Below the pieces are notes generated by a model that ran no database searches, was not told the origin of the DNA, and worked only from the letters and a program-made list of their open reading frames with translations. A stretch of 64,000 bases of DNA from G963663615 sp963663615 (GTDB lineage Bacteria > Bacteroidota > Ignavibacteria > Ignavibacteriales > Melioribacteraceae), in the NCBI GenBank assembly GCA_963663615.1, contig OY760517.1:1116001-1180000 (forward strand), given 5' to 3'. Positions 1 through 9,576 of the stretch are shown here, piece after piece (positions within the stretch are counted from its first letter, which is position 1; every line of letters starts with the position of its first letter). The translations under genes were made by a program, and so were the position numbers.

Positions 1-1329
1 TTCCTTGCGGAAAATAATATTGGCAGCACCTTCGGGACCCATCACAGCAATTTCGGCAGTAGGCCATGCATATACAAAATCGGCACCAAGATGTCGGGAG
101 CACATGGCAATGTATCCACCACCGTAAGCCTTACGCAAAATAAGGGTTATTTTTGGTACGGTAGCTTCGCTGTATGCGTACAAAATTTTAGCTCCGTGAC
201 GAATAACACCAGCATATTCCTGATCAACACCAGGTAAATAGCCAGGTAGGTCAACAAGAGTAAGTAGAGGGATATTAAACGCATTACAAAAACGGATAAA
301 TCGTGCAGCCTTATCGGAAGAATCACAATCGAGCACACCAGCAAGTACAAGTGGCTGGTTACCAATTATACCCACAGTTTTACCATCGTAGCGTGCAAAG
401 CCAATAACAACATTCTGAGCCCAGTTAGCTTGAACTTCGAAGAACTCGGAGTTATCGCATGTGGATCTAATTATATCGCGAATGTCGTAAGGTTTTCTTG
501 AATCCTGCGGAATAATCTTGTCAACATCGAACTGAGCCAAAGGAGGACGAGATTCGAAATTGTCTTTCTTTTCGAAGTTATTCCATGGAATAAATGAAAG
601 TAATCGTTTAACCTGCTGGAATGACTCAAGTTCGTTATTTGCGAAGAAGTGGGCATTACCAGTTACTTCTGTCTGAACCCTTGCACCACCAAGGTCTTCC
701 ATAGAAATTTCTTCACCCAGAACAGTTTTAATTACTTCAGGTCCGGTAATAAACATTTTGGAAATGTTATCAACCACAAAAACAAAGTCGGTAAGAGCAG
801 GCGAATAAACAGCCCCACCGGCACAAGGACCGAGGATAATTGATATTTGCGGAATTACCCCTGACGCGAGTGTATTACGGTAAAATATTTCGCCATAACC
901 GGCAAGTGAGTTAACACCTTCCTGAATACGAGCACCACCCGAGTCGTTAATACCAATAAGAGGCATCCCTTTTGAGATAGCATGATCCATGATCTTGGTG
1001 ATTTTTCTAGCATGCATAAGACCAAGAGAACCACCTGCAACGGTAAAATCCTGTGCAAAAATAGCAACCGGATGTCCACCAATTGTTCCGGTACCGGTAA
1101 CAACCCCATCGGCATGAAGTTCCTTGTTGTTCATGTTGAAGTCATTACAAGCATGTTTTACGAATAAATCTGTTTCATGAAAAGAGCCTTCGTCTAAGAG
1201 GGCATTGATTCGGTCGCGGGCAGTCAATTTACCCATTGCCTTTTGTTTGGCAATAGCTTTGGCACCGCCGCCTTCTGATACTTTATCCTTCCTGCTGAAG
1301 AAATCAAGTATTTTGCTTCTTATGGACAT
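1..1329 (-). CDS. Acyl-CoA carboxylase carboxyltransferase (beta) subunit, partial
   Basis: Biotin-dependent carboxyltransferase of the propionyl-CoA / methylmalonyl-CoA carboxylase (or decarboxylase) family, which moves CO2 between carboxybiotin and an acyl-CoA. Translation from the ATG at 1329 gives 443 codons and stays open to the left edge, so the C-terminus is missing. Visible family signatures are the N-terminal MGKLTARDRI segment, GGSLGLMHARKI, the oxyanion-type GGARIQEGV, GPCAGGAVYSPALTD, DLGGARVQTEVTG in the N-half, and VDLPGYLPGVDQE, AYGGGYIAMCSR and PTAEIAVMGPEGAA in the C-half. The full family length is about 510-520 residues, so roughly 70 are outside the window. The biotin carboxylase and biotin carrier partners are not visible here. 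The acyl substrate and the direction (carboxylase or Na+-pumping decarboxylase) cannot be decided from this subunit alone. Confidence 0.93.
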   Translation of the reverse strand, partial: MSIRSKILDFFSRKDKVSEGGGAKAIAKQKAMGKLTARDRINALLDEGSFHETDLFVKHACNDFNMNNKELHADGVVTGTGTIGGHPVAIFAQDFTVAGGSLGLMHARKITKIMDHAISKGMPLIGINDSGGARIQEGVNSLAGYGEIFYRNTLASGVIPQISIILGPCAGGAVYSPALTDFVFVVDNISKMFITGPEVIKTVLGEEISMEDLGGARVQTEVTGNAHFFANNELESFQQVKRLLSFIPWNNFEKKDNFESRPPLAQFDVDKIIPQDSRKPYDIRDIIRSTCDNSEFFEVQANWAQNVVIGFARYDGKTVGIIGNQPLVLAGVLDCDSSDKAARFIRFCNAFNIPLLTLVDLPGYLPGVDQEYAGVIRHGAKILYAYSEATVPKITLILRKAYGGGYIAMCSRHLGADFVYAWPTAEIAVMGPEGAANIIFRKE

Positions 1330-1594
1330 AATTGTTCTTTTATTGTTTGTAATTAGTCAAAATTTTTATATACAGACGATCAAATCGTGAAAATTCTACC
1401 AATAGTTAAAAATGTTATTCATCTAAAATCAGATAATTAAATAACAAGTGCAAGATAAATTTTACTTCAAATTTTAACTTATTGTTGAACGAGTAGGTGT
1501 AAAGTCTTTGTATGTAGCGTTTTATATATGGAATTCAATAAAAAGGGGTAGGCATGTATGATTTTTTGTTTGAAGAATAAATTTGGAAAGTTTT

Positions 1595-2275
1595 TTAGCT
1601 TTTTACCTTTTTTAGCTCAAAGGTAACTGTTTCGAGTCCCAGTAGGGATTGCAGGGAACCACAAAATCCATTGGTTTTTAGTTCTGCCTTTGTTTTTACA
1701 AGTCCAATATCCTGTGCAAGCCATTCGGTAATTGTATCAGTTTTGCCATTTGAACTAAACTTGAGTTGTATTTTGATACAGCTAAATGTACCAGCTTCGG
1801 TAGTAATTTGCTCCTCACCAAGCAATTTACCCCACATAGTTACTTCAGTAGTATCACCATCAATTATCTGACTGGTTCGTTCGAACCATGTTTGTCCTTC
1901 TGTAAGCGGCATAGGAATTCTTGTAATAGGGGTAATATATTTTGTTACGGTGCTTCCAAAAAGTATTGAGTTTTCAGTTTCGTTTAATATTAGTCCCTTA
2001 CGTGTTTTTGAAAAGATTTGCTTGAACTCAATACCCCTTGTTGAAATTGTGAAATTATAGCTTTCTTCACACTTGGTAACGTTAAGTTCTGCTTCGCCAA
2101 TTGAAGTATCGTAAATGTATTCTAACCCGTCTTCAATAGGTAAATATTTCTGGTCATAAATTTTAGGAGAGGTAAAATTTACATTCAAATCTGCCATTTC
2201 ACTATTTGCCTGAGAGAAAACAAATGTTGAGATCAGCAATGATAGGTGTAATATTTTAATATAATTTGAAAACAT
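1595..2275 (-). CDS. Secreted protein of unknown function (paralog A)
   Basis: 226 residues with a clear N-terminal signal peptide (hydrophobic core LHLSLLISTFVFSQA) and no lipobox or later membrane segment, so probably periplasmic or outer-membrane associated. The family is not recognised. The body reads as repeated beta-strand segments with a conserved C-terminal stretch around TEWLAQDIGLVKTKAE, a pattern seen in LolA-like or DUF3108-like beta proteins, but I cannot assign it. It is clearly paralogous to the gene immediately upstream on the same strand (2350-3009): both have a YDxxxGEAE motif near residue 60, an IIDxDTT motif in the middle, EWLAxxIGxVK near the C-terminus and a final LLGL segment. 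A 74-bp gap separates the two, so they are probably co-transcribed after tandem duplication. Confidence 0.8.
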   Translation of the reverse strand: MFSNYIKILHLSLLISTFVFSQANSEMADLNVNFTSPKIYDQKYLPIEDGLEYIYDTSIGEAELNVTKCEESYNFTISTRGIEFKQIFSKTRKGLILNETENSILFGSTVTKYITPITRIPMPLTEGQTWFERTSQIIDGDTTEVTMWGKLLGEEQITTEAGTFSCIKIQLKFSSNGKTDTITEWLAQDIGLVKTKAELKTNGFCGSLQSLLGLETVTFELKKVKS

Positions 2276-2349
2276 GATTACCTGGTAAATTTTACTTTTA
2301 CTATATAATAAGCTAAAATAGTGCCAGAAATAACCAGGTGTTTAATAGT

Positions 2350-3009
2350 TTAGGTTTTTAGGAGTTTGAACACTATTTTATCCAGACCAAGTAAATTTTG
2401 AAGGAATCCGGTGAATCCGCCACCATCAATAATTGCTTCTGATTTTACAATACCAATCCCGGGAGCAAGCCATTCAGTTACTCTATCAGTGTACTGCCCA
2501 GAATTTATTTCGAAATAAAGTTTTAGGCAATTATAGCTGCCGATCTCGGTTTGTACTGAATCCATTCCAGCAACAGAACCGCTAAGAATAATTGTTGTGG
2601 TATCTTCATCAATTATTTGGTCTCCCTGCCAGCTCCATTTGGAAGAATCAGTAAGAGGGAAGGGGATTTTAAGCATTGGTTCACCATATGTTATTGTGGT
2701 ACCGAAGAAAAAAACTTCGTTTTGGGTTTTGGTAATATATAGAGAGTCGCCCTGGTAACGCAGGGTTTGAGTATAATCAACACCAAGTCCGGAATAATTT
2801 ATACTGTAACCGGTATCAACTTTTTCCACTTCCATTTCAGCCTCACCCACAGGCGAATCATAAATTCTACCGTCACCATTTCCAAGAGGGTAATACTCTT
2901 TTGAATATACATTTTGCAAATTCGAAATATCAAGTTTGCTTGCCAAACCAATTTGGGTTTGGGCAGATAAAAGTGAAGCAATTGCTAATAAAAATAATAG
3001 GAGTTTCAT
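2350..3009 (-). CDS. Secreted protein of unknown function (paralog B)
   Basis: 219 residues with signal peptide MKLLLFLLAIASLLSAQ. It shares the same order of motifs as its downstream neighbour at 1595-2275: YDSPVGEAEMEV, DQIIDEDTT, TEWLAPGIGIVKSEA and a C-terminal NLLGL. The two are diverged well below identity, so the duplication is not recent. No catalytic motif, cysteine pair or membrane span after the signal peptide is visible. Function is unknown; an envelope role is inferred only from export. Its ATG is chosen because it starts the signal peptide directly. Confidence 0.8.
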   Translation of the reverse strand: MKLLLFLLAIASLLSAQTQIGLASKLDISNLQNVYSKEYYPLGNGDGRIYDSPVGEAEMEVEKVDTGYSINYSGLGVDYTQTLRYQGDSLYITKTQNEVFFFGTTITYGEPMLKIPFPLTDSSKWSWQGDQIIDEDTTTIILSGSVAGMDSVQTEIGSYNCLKLYFEINSGQYTDRVTEWLAPGIGIVKSEAIIDGGGFTGFLQNLLGLDKIVFKLLKT

Positions 3010-3196
3010 TGGGTAAACGGTTAATATTATATAAGCAGTTATTTAATTATGAAAAACTTAGCGAGAAAAATATTGGTTAGCAAACGGGAAGAAAAAAATA
3101 AATAAAAAAAGTAAAAATTACTTGTATAGTATTTTGAGAGTCCTTATATTTCTTATCTCGATTTTGAGACGTTCATTTGTATTGAATGACGCTAAT

Positions 3197-3268
<72 letters not shown>

Positions 3269-3270
3269 CA

Positions 3271-3296
3271 AAAATCCACCTAGTGTGGATTTTTTT
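3271..3296 (+). terminator. Rho-independent terminator after tRNA-Gly
   Basis: Stem AAAATCCAC (3271-3279) pairs with GTGGATTTT (3285-3293) around a 5-nt loop and runs into a T tract. It separates tRNA-Gly from tRNA-Cys, which suggests separate transcripts or partial read-through. Confidence 0.85.
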
Positions 3297-3310
3297 GTTT
3301 TGATAAATAT

Positions 3311-3384
<74 letters not shown>

Positions 3385-3386
3385 CA

Positions 3387-4478
3387 AAGTAAAGCCCAAA
3401 GGTTAAAATCTTAGGGTTTTTTCATTTTAAACAGCAAAACCATAATTCACCCCGAAGGAATCGGGGTCGCCGCCTCAAAGTAAAGCCCAAAGGTTAAAAT
3501 CTTAGGGCTTTTTCATTTTAAACAGCAAAACCACAATTCACCCCGAAGGAATCGGGGTCGCCGCCTCAAAGTAAAGCCCAAAGGTTAAAATCTTAGGGTT
3601 TTTTCATTTTAAACAGCAAAACCATAATTCACCCCGAAGGAATCGGGGTCGCCGCCTCAAAGTAAAGCCCAAAGGTTAAAGTCTTAGGGTTTTTTCATTT
3701 TAAACAGCAAAACCACAATTCACCCCGAAGGAATCGGGGTCGCCGCCTCAAAGTAAAGCCCAAAGGTTAAAGTCTTAGGGCTTTTTCATTTTAAACAGCA
3801 AAACCATAATTCACCCCGAAGGAATCGGGGTCGCCGCCTCAAAGTAAAGCCCAAAGGTTAAAATCTTAGGGCTTTTTCATTTTAAACAGCAAAACCACAA
3901 TTCACCCCGAAGGAATCGGGGTCGCCGCCTCAAAGTAAAGCCCAAAGGTTAAAATCTTAGGGCTTTTTCATTTTAAACAGCAAAACCACAATTCACCCCG
4001 AAGGAATCGGGGTCGCCGCCTCAAAGTAAAGCCCAAAGGTTAAAATCTTAGGGCTTTTTCATTTTAAACAGCAAAACCATAATTCACCCCGAAGGAATCG
4101 GGGTCGCCGCCTCAAAGTAAAGCCCAAAGGTTAAAATCTTAGGGCTTTTTCATTTTAAACAGCAAAACCACAATTCACCCCGAAGGAATCGGGGTCGCCG
4201 CCTCAAAGTAAAGCCCAAAGGTTAAAGTCTTAGGGCTTTTTCATTTTAAACAGCAAAACCACAATTCACCCCGAAGGAATCGGGGTCGCCGCCTCAAAGT
4301 AAAGCCCAAAGGTTAAAATCTTAGGGCTTTTTCATTTTAAACAGCAAAACCACAATTCACCCCGAAGGAATCGGGGTCGCCGCCTCAAAGTAAAGCCCAA
4401 AGGTTAAAATCTTAGGGCTTTTTCATTTTAAACAGCAAAACCATAATTCACCCCGAAGGAATCGGGGTCGCCGCCTCA
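3387..4478 (+). repeat. Twelve tandem 91-bp repeats carrying the tRNA-Cys 3' tail
   Basis: From 3387 to 4478 the sequence is exactly 12 units of 91 bp. The GCCTCA that closes each unit falls at 3472, 3563, 3654, 3745, 3836, 3927, 4018, 4109, 4200, 4291, 4382 and 4473, following the one in the tRNA at 3381. Each unit has, in order: a terminator-like hairpin (AAAGCCC paired with GGGCTTT or GGGTTTT plus a T tract), an A/T-rich linker, a second hairpin (CCCCGA, loop AGGAA, TCGGGG) sitting where the T-arm lies in the tRNA, then the exact 11-mer TCGCCGCCTCA copied from the tRNA-Cys 3' end. Units differ mainly at three single-base positions. There are no unique spacers and no sensible reading frame. 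The closest known arrangement is the E. coli tyrT locus, where tandem repeats also contain the tRNA 3' end (rtT RNA). Function here is unknown. Confidence 0.97.
3391..3422 (+). terminator. First of twelve repeated terminator-like hairpins
   Basis: AAAGCCC (3391-3397) pairs with GGGTTTT (3413-3419; one G-U pair) and is followed by TTC. It lies 7 nt after the tRNA-Cys discriminator base and would end the tRNA transcript. The same element recurs in every 91-bp unit; in most units the 3' arm is GGGCTTT, which restores a full Watson-Crick stem. Confidence 0.7.
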
Positions 4479-5200
4479 ATTAAGGCACATAATTTTCTGA
4501 TACGATCTTCTGAATGTTGTATCGATATGTATTTTACAGGACTAGTGTATTCCAAAAATCGGATAGTAATTAAGGGTAGTAATCTAATAAAATTAGCTCG
4601 ATGAAAAGAACCAAGAGAAGTCAGACAAATGAAAACTCTTCTTACTGATAAATATTCCTTTTTAGGTTTCTTAACAGATCAAATTAATATTCAATGAATA
4701 GTATAGCCAAACGACTTATTTGTGGAATTATGCAAACTATTTGTTAAACATCTTGTTTATAAAGGCTACGATAGTCAAAATAATCCCAAATAGCACTAAA
4801 TGCATTACTAGAATTATAGTAGTATCTAGTTCTTAATAATAATGCTAGTTTCATCATAGCCGATACCTGATAAAGGTATTTGCCTCTAAATAAAATTCCA
4901 AACATTCCAGAAAAATATTGCTGGTCCAAAAGTAAAAATTCAAATCATTTATTTGAGTGAGAGGTGAAATTAGAGAAATAAGATTTTTGTCATTTCAATG
5001 GTTACAAATGTGAATCAAATTATATAGTCGGTGAGACTTAATTTTGTTCGTGTTTTCGATTTAAAATTATCTAAGAAATATTTATTTTAATAGTATCGTA
5101 AATGTTTAAAACTGAAACTTGGGCAATTCTAGTTGCAGTAGAATATTATAAACATTAAAGTTAACTATTTTGTTTACAAATTTTAATTGAGGGCGGTCGA
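4479..5200. other. Gene-poor intergenic region with one doubtful small frame
   Basis: 722 bp of AT-rich sequence between the repeat array and the FG-GAP protein gene. A 61-codon open frame on the minus strand (4744-4929) has an amphipathic, Tyr/Leu-rich product with no recognisable family; I see no clear ribosome binding site and do not call it a gene. No tRNA, hairpin or insertion-sequence end was recognised. The promoter of the downstream gene must lie in the last part. Confidence 0.5.
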
Positions 5201-8200
5201 ATGAGGACTTTACTATTATTTGTCTTATTGTCAATCTTTACATTTTCGCAAGAAATCACTTTTCAAGAAGTTCAAAAGTTTCTAGCTTCGGATACTCATA
5301 GTGAGATTCAATTTGGTGAAAAAGTATCCACGTCAGGTGAATATACTATTATTGGTGCTGTTGGAGGAGCGATGTATGATGGAGCAGCTTATATTTATGA
5401 AAGAGATGAAAATGGTTACTTTAATGAAGTTGCCAAGCTGGTTGACATGAATTCATGGGGGTACGATGCTTTTGGTCGTTCTGTATCCATATCCGGGAAT
5501 TATGCAATTGTTGGAGCAGCTAATGATGCTGATTTCACTGGAATAGCATATATTTATAAGCGAGAAGAGAATGGCGATTGGTCTGAAGTAATTAAACTGT
5601 CGTCCTCAGACTATGATAATGATTGGAGTTTTGGCAATTCTGTATCCATATCCGGGAATTATGCAATTGTTGGAGCTTCAAACGAAGATGAGGAGGGAGA
5701 TGGGGCAGGTTCTGCTTATGTATATAAATTAGAAGAGAATGGCACTTGGGTTGCAGTCAATAAACTTTACACTCCTGATGCCCAAAGTGGTGACCATTTT
5801 GGCGAATCAGTCTCCATATCCGGGAATTATGTGATTGTTGGTGCTCCTAATGAAGATGAGGGTGGATATGCTGCAGGGGCAGCATATATATTTAAATTGA
5901 ATGAAAATGGTGCATCATATACCGTCAATAAGCTTCTAGCCAACGATGCTCAAGATTATGATGATTTTGGCGAATCAGTATCCATATCCGGAGATTATGC
6001 AGTTATTGGTGCTCGTAGTCAAAACGAAAGTGGGAACAATGCTGGAGCAGCATATATATTTAAGCGAGATGAAAATGATAACTGGTATGAAGTTAAGAAA
6101 CTCTTGGCTTCTGATGCCGAAAGTGATGACAATTTTGGCGAATCAGTGTCCATATCGGGAGATTATGTGGTAGTTGGTGCTCCACTCGAGGACGAAGGGG
6201 GAAGCGGTGCTGGAGCGGCATATATTTATAAACTGGATGAAAATGGTAATTGGTATGAAGCAAATAAACTACTTTCTTCTGATGTTGAGAGCGGTGATCA
6301 TTTTGGCCGATCTGTATCTATCTCCGGAGATTATATGGTAGTTGGTGCTCCTATCGAAAATGAGGGTGGTGATTATGCTGGTGCAGCTTATTCGTTTAGG
6401 AAACGAGAGGAATCTTCAGGAGAGATAACAGTTATTTACCCAAATGGAGGTGAAATATTTGATGCTGGAACTACCAGGCATATAACCTGGACAAGTGAAA
6501 ATGTAAATAATGTAAGAATTGAATACAAATCTGATAACGAGAAAAACTGGCAGGTTATTATTGAAAATACTCCTTCTGATGGTGAATTTGATTGGGTAAT
6601 CCCAGATAACCCCTCTGAAACCTGTTCAATAAGAATAACTGATATAAGCCCAAATACGTATCAAGATGTTTCGGATTCTTTTTTTACGATCAGGGGATAT
6701 TTTCCAGAAATTACATCTATTACTCCAAACAGCGGGAGTCATTCGGGTGAAACAGGCGTCTCTTTAGATGGACAAAACTTTGGAGATACGAGAGGACGTT
6801 TATTTTTTGGTGGAGTGCCAGTTGTAAAAGTGGAATACTGGAGCGATACGGAAATTGAATGTATTACTCCTCCTGGAGTTGCTGGATTAGCTGATGTAAT
6901 AGTTTCAAAAAGCATAGGTCTGAGGGACACGATAAAGAATGGATATGAATACATTGAAACAACTTCAGGTTATGAATACACAGAAATCAAAAAACTCTTG
7001 GCATCTAATACTCAATATGCTGGTCTATTTGGTAGCTCAGTCTCCATTTGTGGAGAATACGCAATCGTTGGTGCAGTTGGTGATTCTGAGGGTGGAAGTA
7101 ATGCCGGTGCAGCATATATTTATCAACGAGATGAAAATGGCGATTGGTCAGAGGTTGCAAAGCTTCTTCCTTTTGAGAATGGAATTGGTCTCGGATTTGG
7201 TAGTTCCGTATCAATCTTTGGTGATTATGCCATCGTTAGTGTTCCATATGAAGATATGGATGGAGTTGGTCCACGAGTAGGGGCTGCTTATATTTTTAAA
7301 CGAGATCAAAATGGAAGCTGGTTAGAAGCAGCAAAAATTCGAGCTTCTGATGCACAGACTTTTGATGAATTTGGCATTTCAGTATGCTTATCGGATGAAT
7401 ATGCAATTGTTGGTGCACAGGATGAAGATGAGGGTGGAAACAGTGCCGGTGCTGCATACATATATAAACGAGATGAAAATGATAACTGGTATGAAGTAGA
7501 AAAACTCATCGCCTCGGATGCAGAAGTTGATGGCAAGTTTGGGAATTCCGTTTCCATATCAGGAGATTATGCAATTGTCGGTGCGCCGGGTGAAAATGTG
7601 AGTGAAGAGGATGCCGGTGCTGCATACATATATAAACGAGATGAAAATAATAACTGGTATGAAGTAGAAAAACTTACCTCCTCAGATTCACAAAGTAATG
7701 ATTTCTTTGGTGATGCCGTATCGATATCCGGAGATTATGCAATTGTCGGTGCACCGGGTGAAAATGTGAGTGAAGAGGATGCCGGTGCTGCATACATATA
7801 TAAACGAGATGAAAATAATAACTGGTATGAAGTAGAAAAACTTACCTCCTCAGATTCACAGAGTAATGATCACTTTGGTAGTAACGTATCGATATCCGGA
7901 GATTATGCCATTGTTGGTGCGTATGGTGAAGATGAGGGTGGAAACAGTGCCGGTGCTGCATACATATATAAACGAGCAGAAAATAATAACTGGTATGAAG
8001 TAGAAAAACTTATCTCCTCAGATTCACAAAGTAATGATTACTTTGGTAGTGCCGTATCGATATCCGGAGATTATGCATTTGTCGGTGCATGGCATGAGGA
8101 TGAGGGTGGATACCTTGCAGGAGCAACTTATATCTTTAGAAATAAAGAGACGGTTGCGAGTGAAATTACTATGACAATTAATGTGAATTCAAGCTGGAAT

Positions 8201-9244
8201 CTAGTTTCTGTTCCTCTTGATGTTGAAAACATGGCAGTAGCTTCTCTATTTCCACAAGCATCATCTCAAGCGTTTGAATTTAATAATGGATATGTAACTG
8301 TTGATGAGCTTTCTAATGGTAAAGGATATTGGTTAAAATTTGATAATCCGGGGAGTGACTCTATTACAGGAATGGAAATAATAAATCAGAAAATAGGTGT
8401 TCAAGAAGGCTGGAATATTATTGGTCCATTTGAAAATAGTGTTTCAACTTCAGAAATAAGCTCAGAACCTGATGGTATAATTTCTTCCCAATTCTTTGGT
8501 TTTAATAATGGTTACGTTTTACCAGACGAACTTGTTCCGGGTAAAGGGTATTGGATTAAAGCATCGCAAAGTGGTAATCTGAATATTTCTGGAAATAAGG
8601 CAGCCAAACAAAACTATTCATTGTCAAAAAGTGAGGATTGGGTAACACTGGTAATTACAGATGCTCAGAACAATACTCAGGAACTATATCTTACAGAATC
8701 AGCAGTTAGTGAATACTTCGCTACATTGCCCCCAGTTCCACCAATGGGTATTTTTGATGTCCGCTTTGATACTGATAGGAAGTATGAGCTTGCTGCAGCA
8801 GATAATGTTGTAAAAATTAGCACAATAAATTATCCGGTAACAATATCTGTAAACGGCAGTTATCTAAGAATAGATGATAATATTGGCAGTACGGTAGTTA
8901 ATAAACTTATAAGAGATGGTGAATCCTTAACGCTTCCGAAATCAATTAATCAAATAAAGGTGCAGATTGTTGATGTACCAACAGAATTTGCACTCGAACA
9001 AAACTATCCGAACCCATTCAATCCGTCAACCACTATTAAGTTTGGTATGCCGGAAGATAATAAGGTAACTCTTGAATTGTATAATATACTTGGTGAGAAG
9101 ATTGCTACATACCTCGACAAGCAACTAACTGCCGGTTACCATGAGTTTAAGATCGATGCATCTGAGCTTTCATCAGGTGTTTATATCTACAGAATTGTTG
9201 CTGGCGAATTTGTTCAAAGTAAAAAAATGATGTTAATGAAATAG
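5201..9244 (+). CDS. Secreted double FG-GAP beta-propeller protein with T9SS sorting domain
   Basis: 1347 residues. Signal peptide MRTLLLFVLLSIFTFSQ is preceded by a GAGGG ribosome binding site. Residues about 25-400 hold seven repeats of about 56 residues with FGxSVSISGxYAIVGA cores, as in integrin-type FG-GAP propellers; seven blades would close one propeller. Then comes a PNGGE-type beta domain (about 410-500), an IPT/TIG-like Ig domain (about 505-585, with ITPNSGSHSGET), and a second set of seven FG-GAP repeats (about 590-985). The C-third includes a segment with two NNGY...GKGYW repeats and ends in a T9SS type A domain (NYPNPFNPSTTIKF ... SGVYIYRI). The protein should cross the outer membrane through the type IX system and stay on the surface or be released; adhesion or ligand binding is inferred. 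Two blades are nearly identical at DNA level, showing recent duplication. It is monocistronic, with its own terminator. Confidence 0.9.
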   Translation: MRTLLLFVLLSIFTFSQEITFQEVQKFLASDTHSEIQFGEKVSTSGEYTIIGAVGGAMYDGAAYIYERDENGYFNEVAKLVDMNSWGYDAFGRSVSISGNYAIVGAANDADFTGIAYIYKREENGDWSEVIKLSSSDYDNDWSFGNSVSISGNYAIVGASNEDEEGDGAGSAYVYKLEENGTWVAVNKLYTPDAQSGDHFGESVSISGNYVIVGAPNEDEGGYAAGAAYIFKLNENGASYTVNKLLANDAQDYDDFGESVSISGDYAVIGARSQNESGNNAGAAYIFKRDENDNWYEVKKLLASDAESDDNFGESVSISGDYVVVGAPLEDEGGSGAGAAYIYKLDENGNWYEANKLLSSDVESGDHFGRSVSISGDYMVVGAPIENEGGDYAGAAYSFRKREESSGEITVIYPNGGEIFDAGTTRHITWTSENVNNVRIEYKSDNEKNWQVIIENTPSDGEFDWVIPDNPSETCSIRITDISPNTYQDVSDSFFTIRGYFPEITSITPNSGSHSGETGVSLDGQNFGDTRGRLFFGGVPVVKVEYWSDTEIECITPPGVAGLADVIVSKSIGLRDTIKNGYEYIETTSGYEYTEIKKLLASNTQYAGLFGSSVSICGEYAIVGAVGDSEGGSNAGAAYIYQRDENGDWSEVAKLLPFENGIGLGFGSSVSIFGDYAIVSVPYEDMDGVGPRVGAAYIFKRDQNGSWLEAAKIRASDAQTFDEFGISVCLSDEYAIVGAQDEDEGGNSAGAAYIYKRDENDNWYEVEKLIASDAEVDGKFGNSVSISGDYAIVGAPGENVSEEDAGAAYIYKRDENNNWYEVEKLTSSDSQSNDFFGDAVSISGDYAIVGAPGENVSEEDAGAAYIYKRDENNNWYEVEKLTSSDSQSNDHFGSNVSISGDYAIVGAYGEDEGGNSAGAAYIYKRAENNNWYEVEKLISSDSQSNDYFGSAVSISGDYAFVGAWHEDEGGYLAGATYIFRNKETVASEITMTINVNSSWNLVSVPLDVENMAVASLFPQASSQAFEFNNGYVTVDELSNGKGYWLKFDNPGSDSITGMEIINQKIGVQEGWNIIGPFENSVSTSEISSEPDGIISSQFFGFNNGYVLPDELVPGKGYWIKASQSGNLNISGNKAAKQNYSLSKSEDWVTLVITDAQNNTQELYLTESAVSEYFATLPPVPPMGIFDVRFDTDRKYELAAADNVVKISTINYPVTISVNGSYLRIDDNIGSTVVNKLIRDGESLTLPKSINQIKVQIVDVPTEFALEQNYPNPFNPSTTIKFGMPEDNKVTLELYNILGEKIATYLDKQLTAGYHEFKIDASELSSGVYIYRIVAGEFVQSKKMMLMK
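7571..7906 (+). repeat. Recent 168-bp tandem duplication inside the FG-GAP gene
   Basis: Copies 7571-7738 and 7739-7906 (56 codons each, one propeller blade) differ at only a handful of bases, mostly clustered at the 3' end. Other blades of the same gene are much more diverged, so blade number is probably changing by slippage or recombination. Because the second propeller still counts seven blades, the duplication may have replaced an older blade by gene conversion. Confidence 0.9.
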
Positions 9245-9264
9245 GATTACATAAAACAAATATT

Positions 9265-9292
9265 AAAGGCTCCCATCTAGGAGCCTTTTTTT
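9265..9292 (+). terminator. Rho-independent terminator after the FG-GAP gene
   Basis: AAAGGCTCC (9265-9273) pairs with GGAGCCTTT (9280-9288) with a 6-nt loop and a T run. A near-identical stem ends the minus-strand operon at 21849-21874, so this is a favoured terminator form in the genome. Confidence 0.9.
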
Positions 9293-9309
9293 GCTTTTAT
9301 TACTTGGTG

Positions 9310-9420
9310 TGTCCCGTCCTGAAATAAGTTAACACAAAAAGGACTTATTAATGAAAAGGACGCACAGAATTGTCCCGTCCTGAAAAAGGTTGACTAAAAA
9401 CAAAAAGAAAAGTCAACTAA
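9310..9420. mobile_element. Debris of insertion-sequence ends (no transposase)
   Basis: Two direct copies of TGTCCCGTCCTGAAA start at 9310 and 9371, 61 bp apart. The first runs into a short frame beginning ATGAAAAGGACGCAC, like the start of a transposase orfA; the second is followed by an inverted repeat GTTGACT (9389-9395) and AGTCAAC (9411-9417). This resembles the terminal repeat and leader of an IS3-type element seen in Bacteroidota, with one end inserted into or recombined with another. No transposase is left. The IS family assignment is from memory of the end sequence and is tentative. Confidence 0.5.
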
Positions 9421-9576
9421 TAAAAGGGCAACCAATATATCAAAGTTTTTGTTTTTTCATATGTTACTGTTTACTTTAAGTGACAAACTATAAAGGTTTA
9501 TAATATATTCTCAAAATAGGCAATACGGTTTATGGGAATGTTATAAGCAATTCAAAAATTCACATCCCGGGAAATT

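Noticed and set aside
3387..4478. CRISPR array
   Set aside because: The 91-bp units are contiguous with no unique spacers, and each unit contains tRNA-tail and terminator elements. No cas genes are nearby.
4744..4929. 61-codon minus-strand frame in the region after the repeat array
   Set aside because: No ribosome binding site, no recognisable domain and isolated position; kept only as a note in the intergenic entry.
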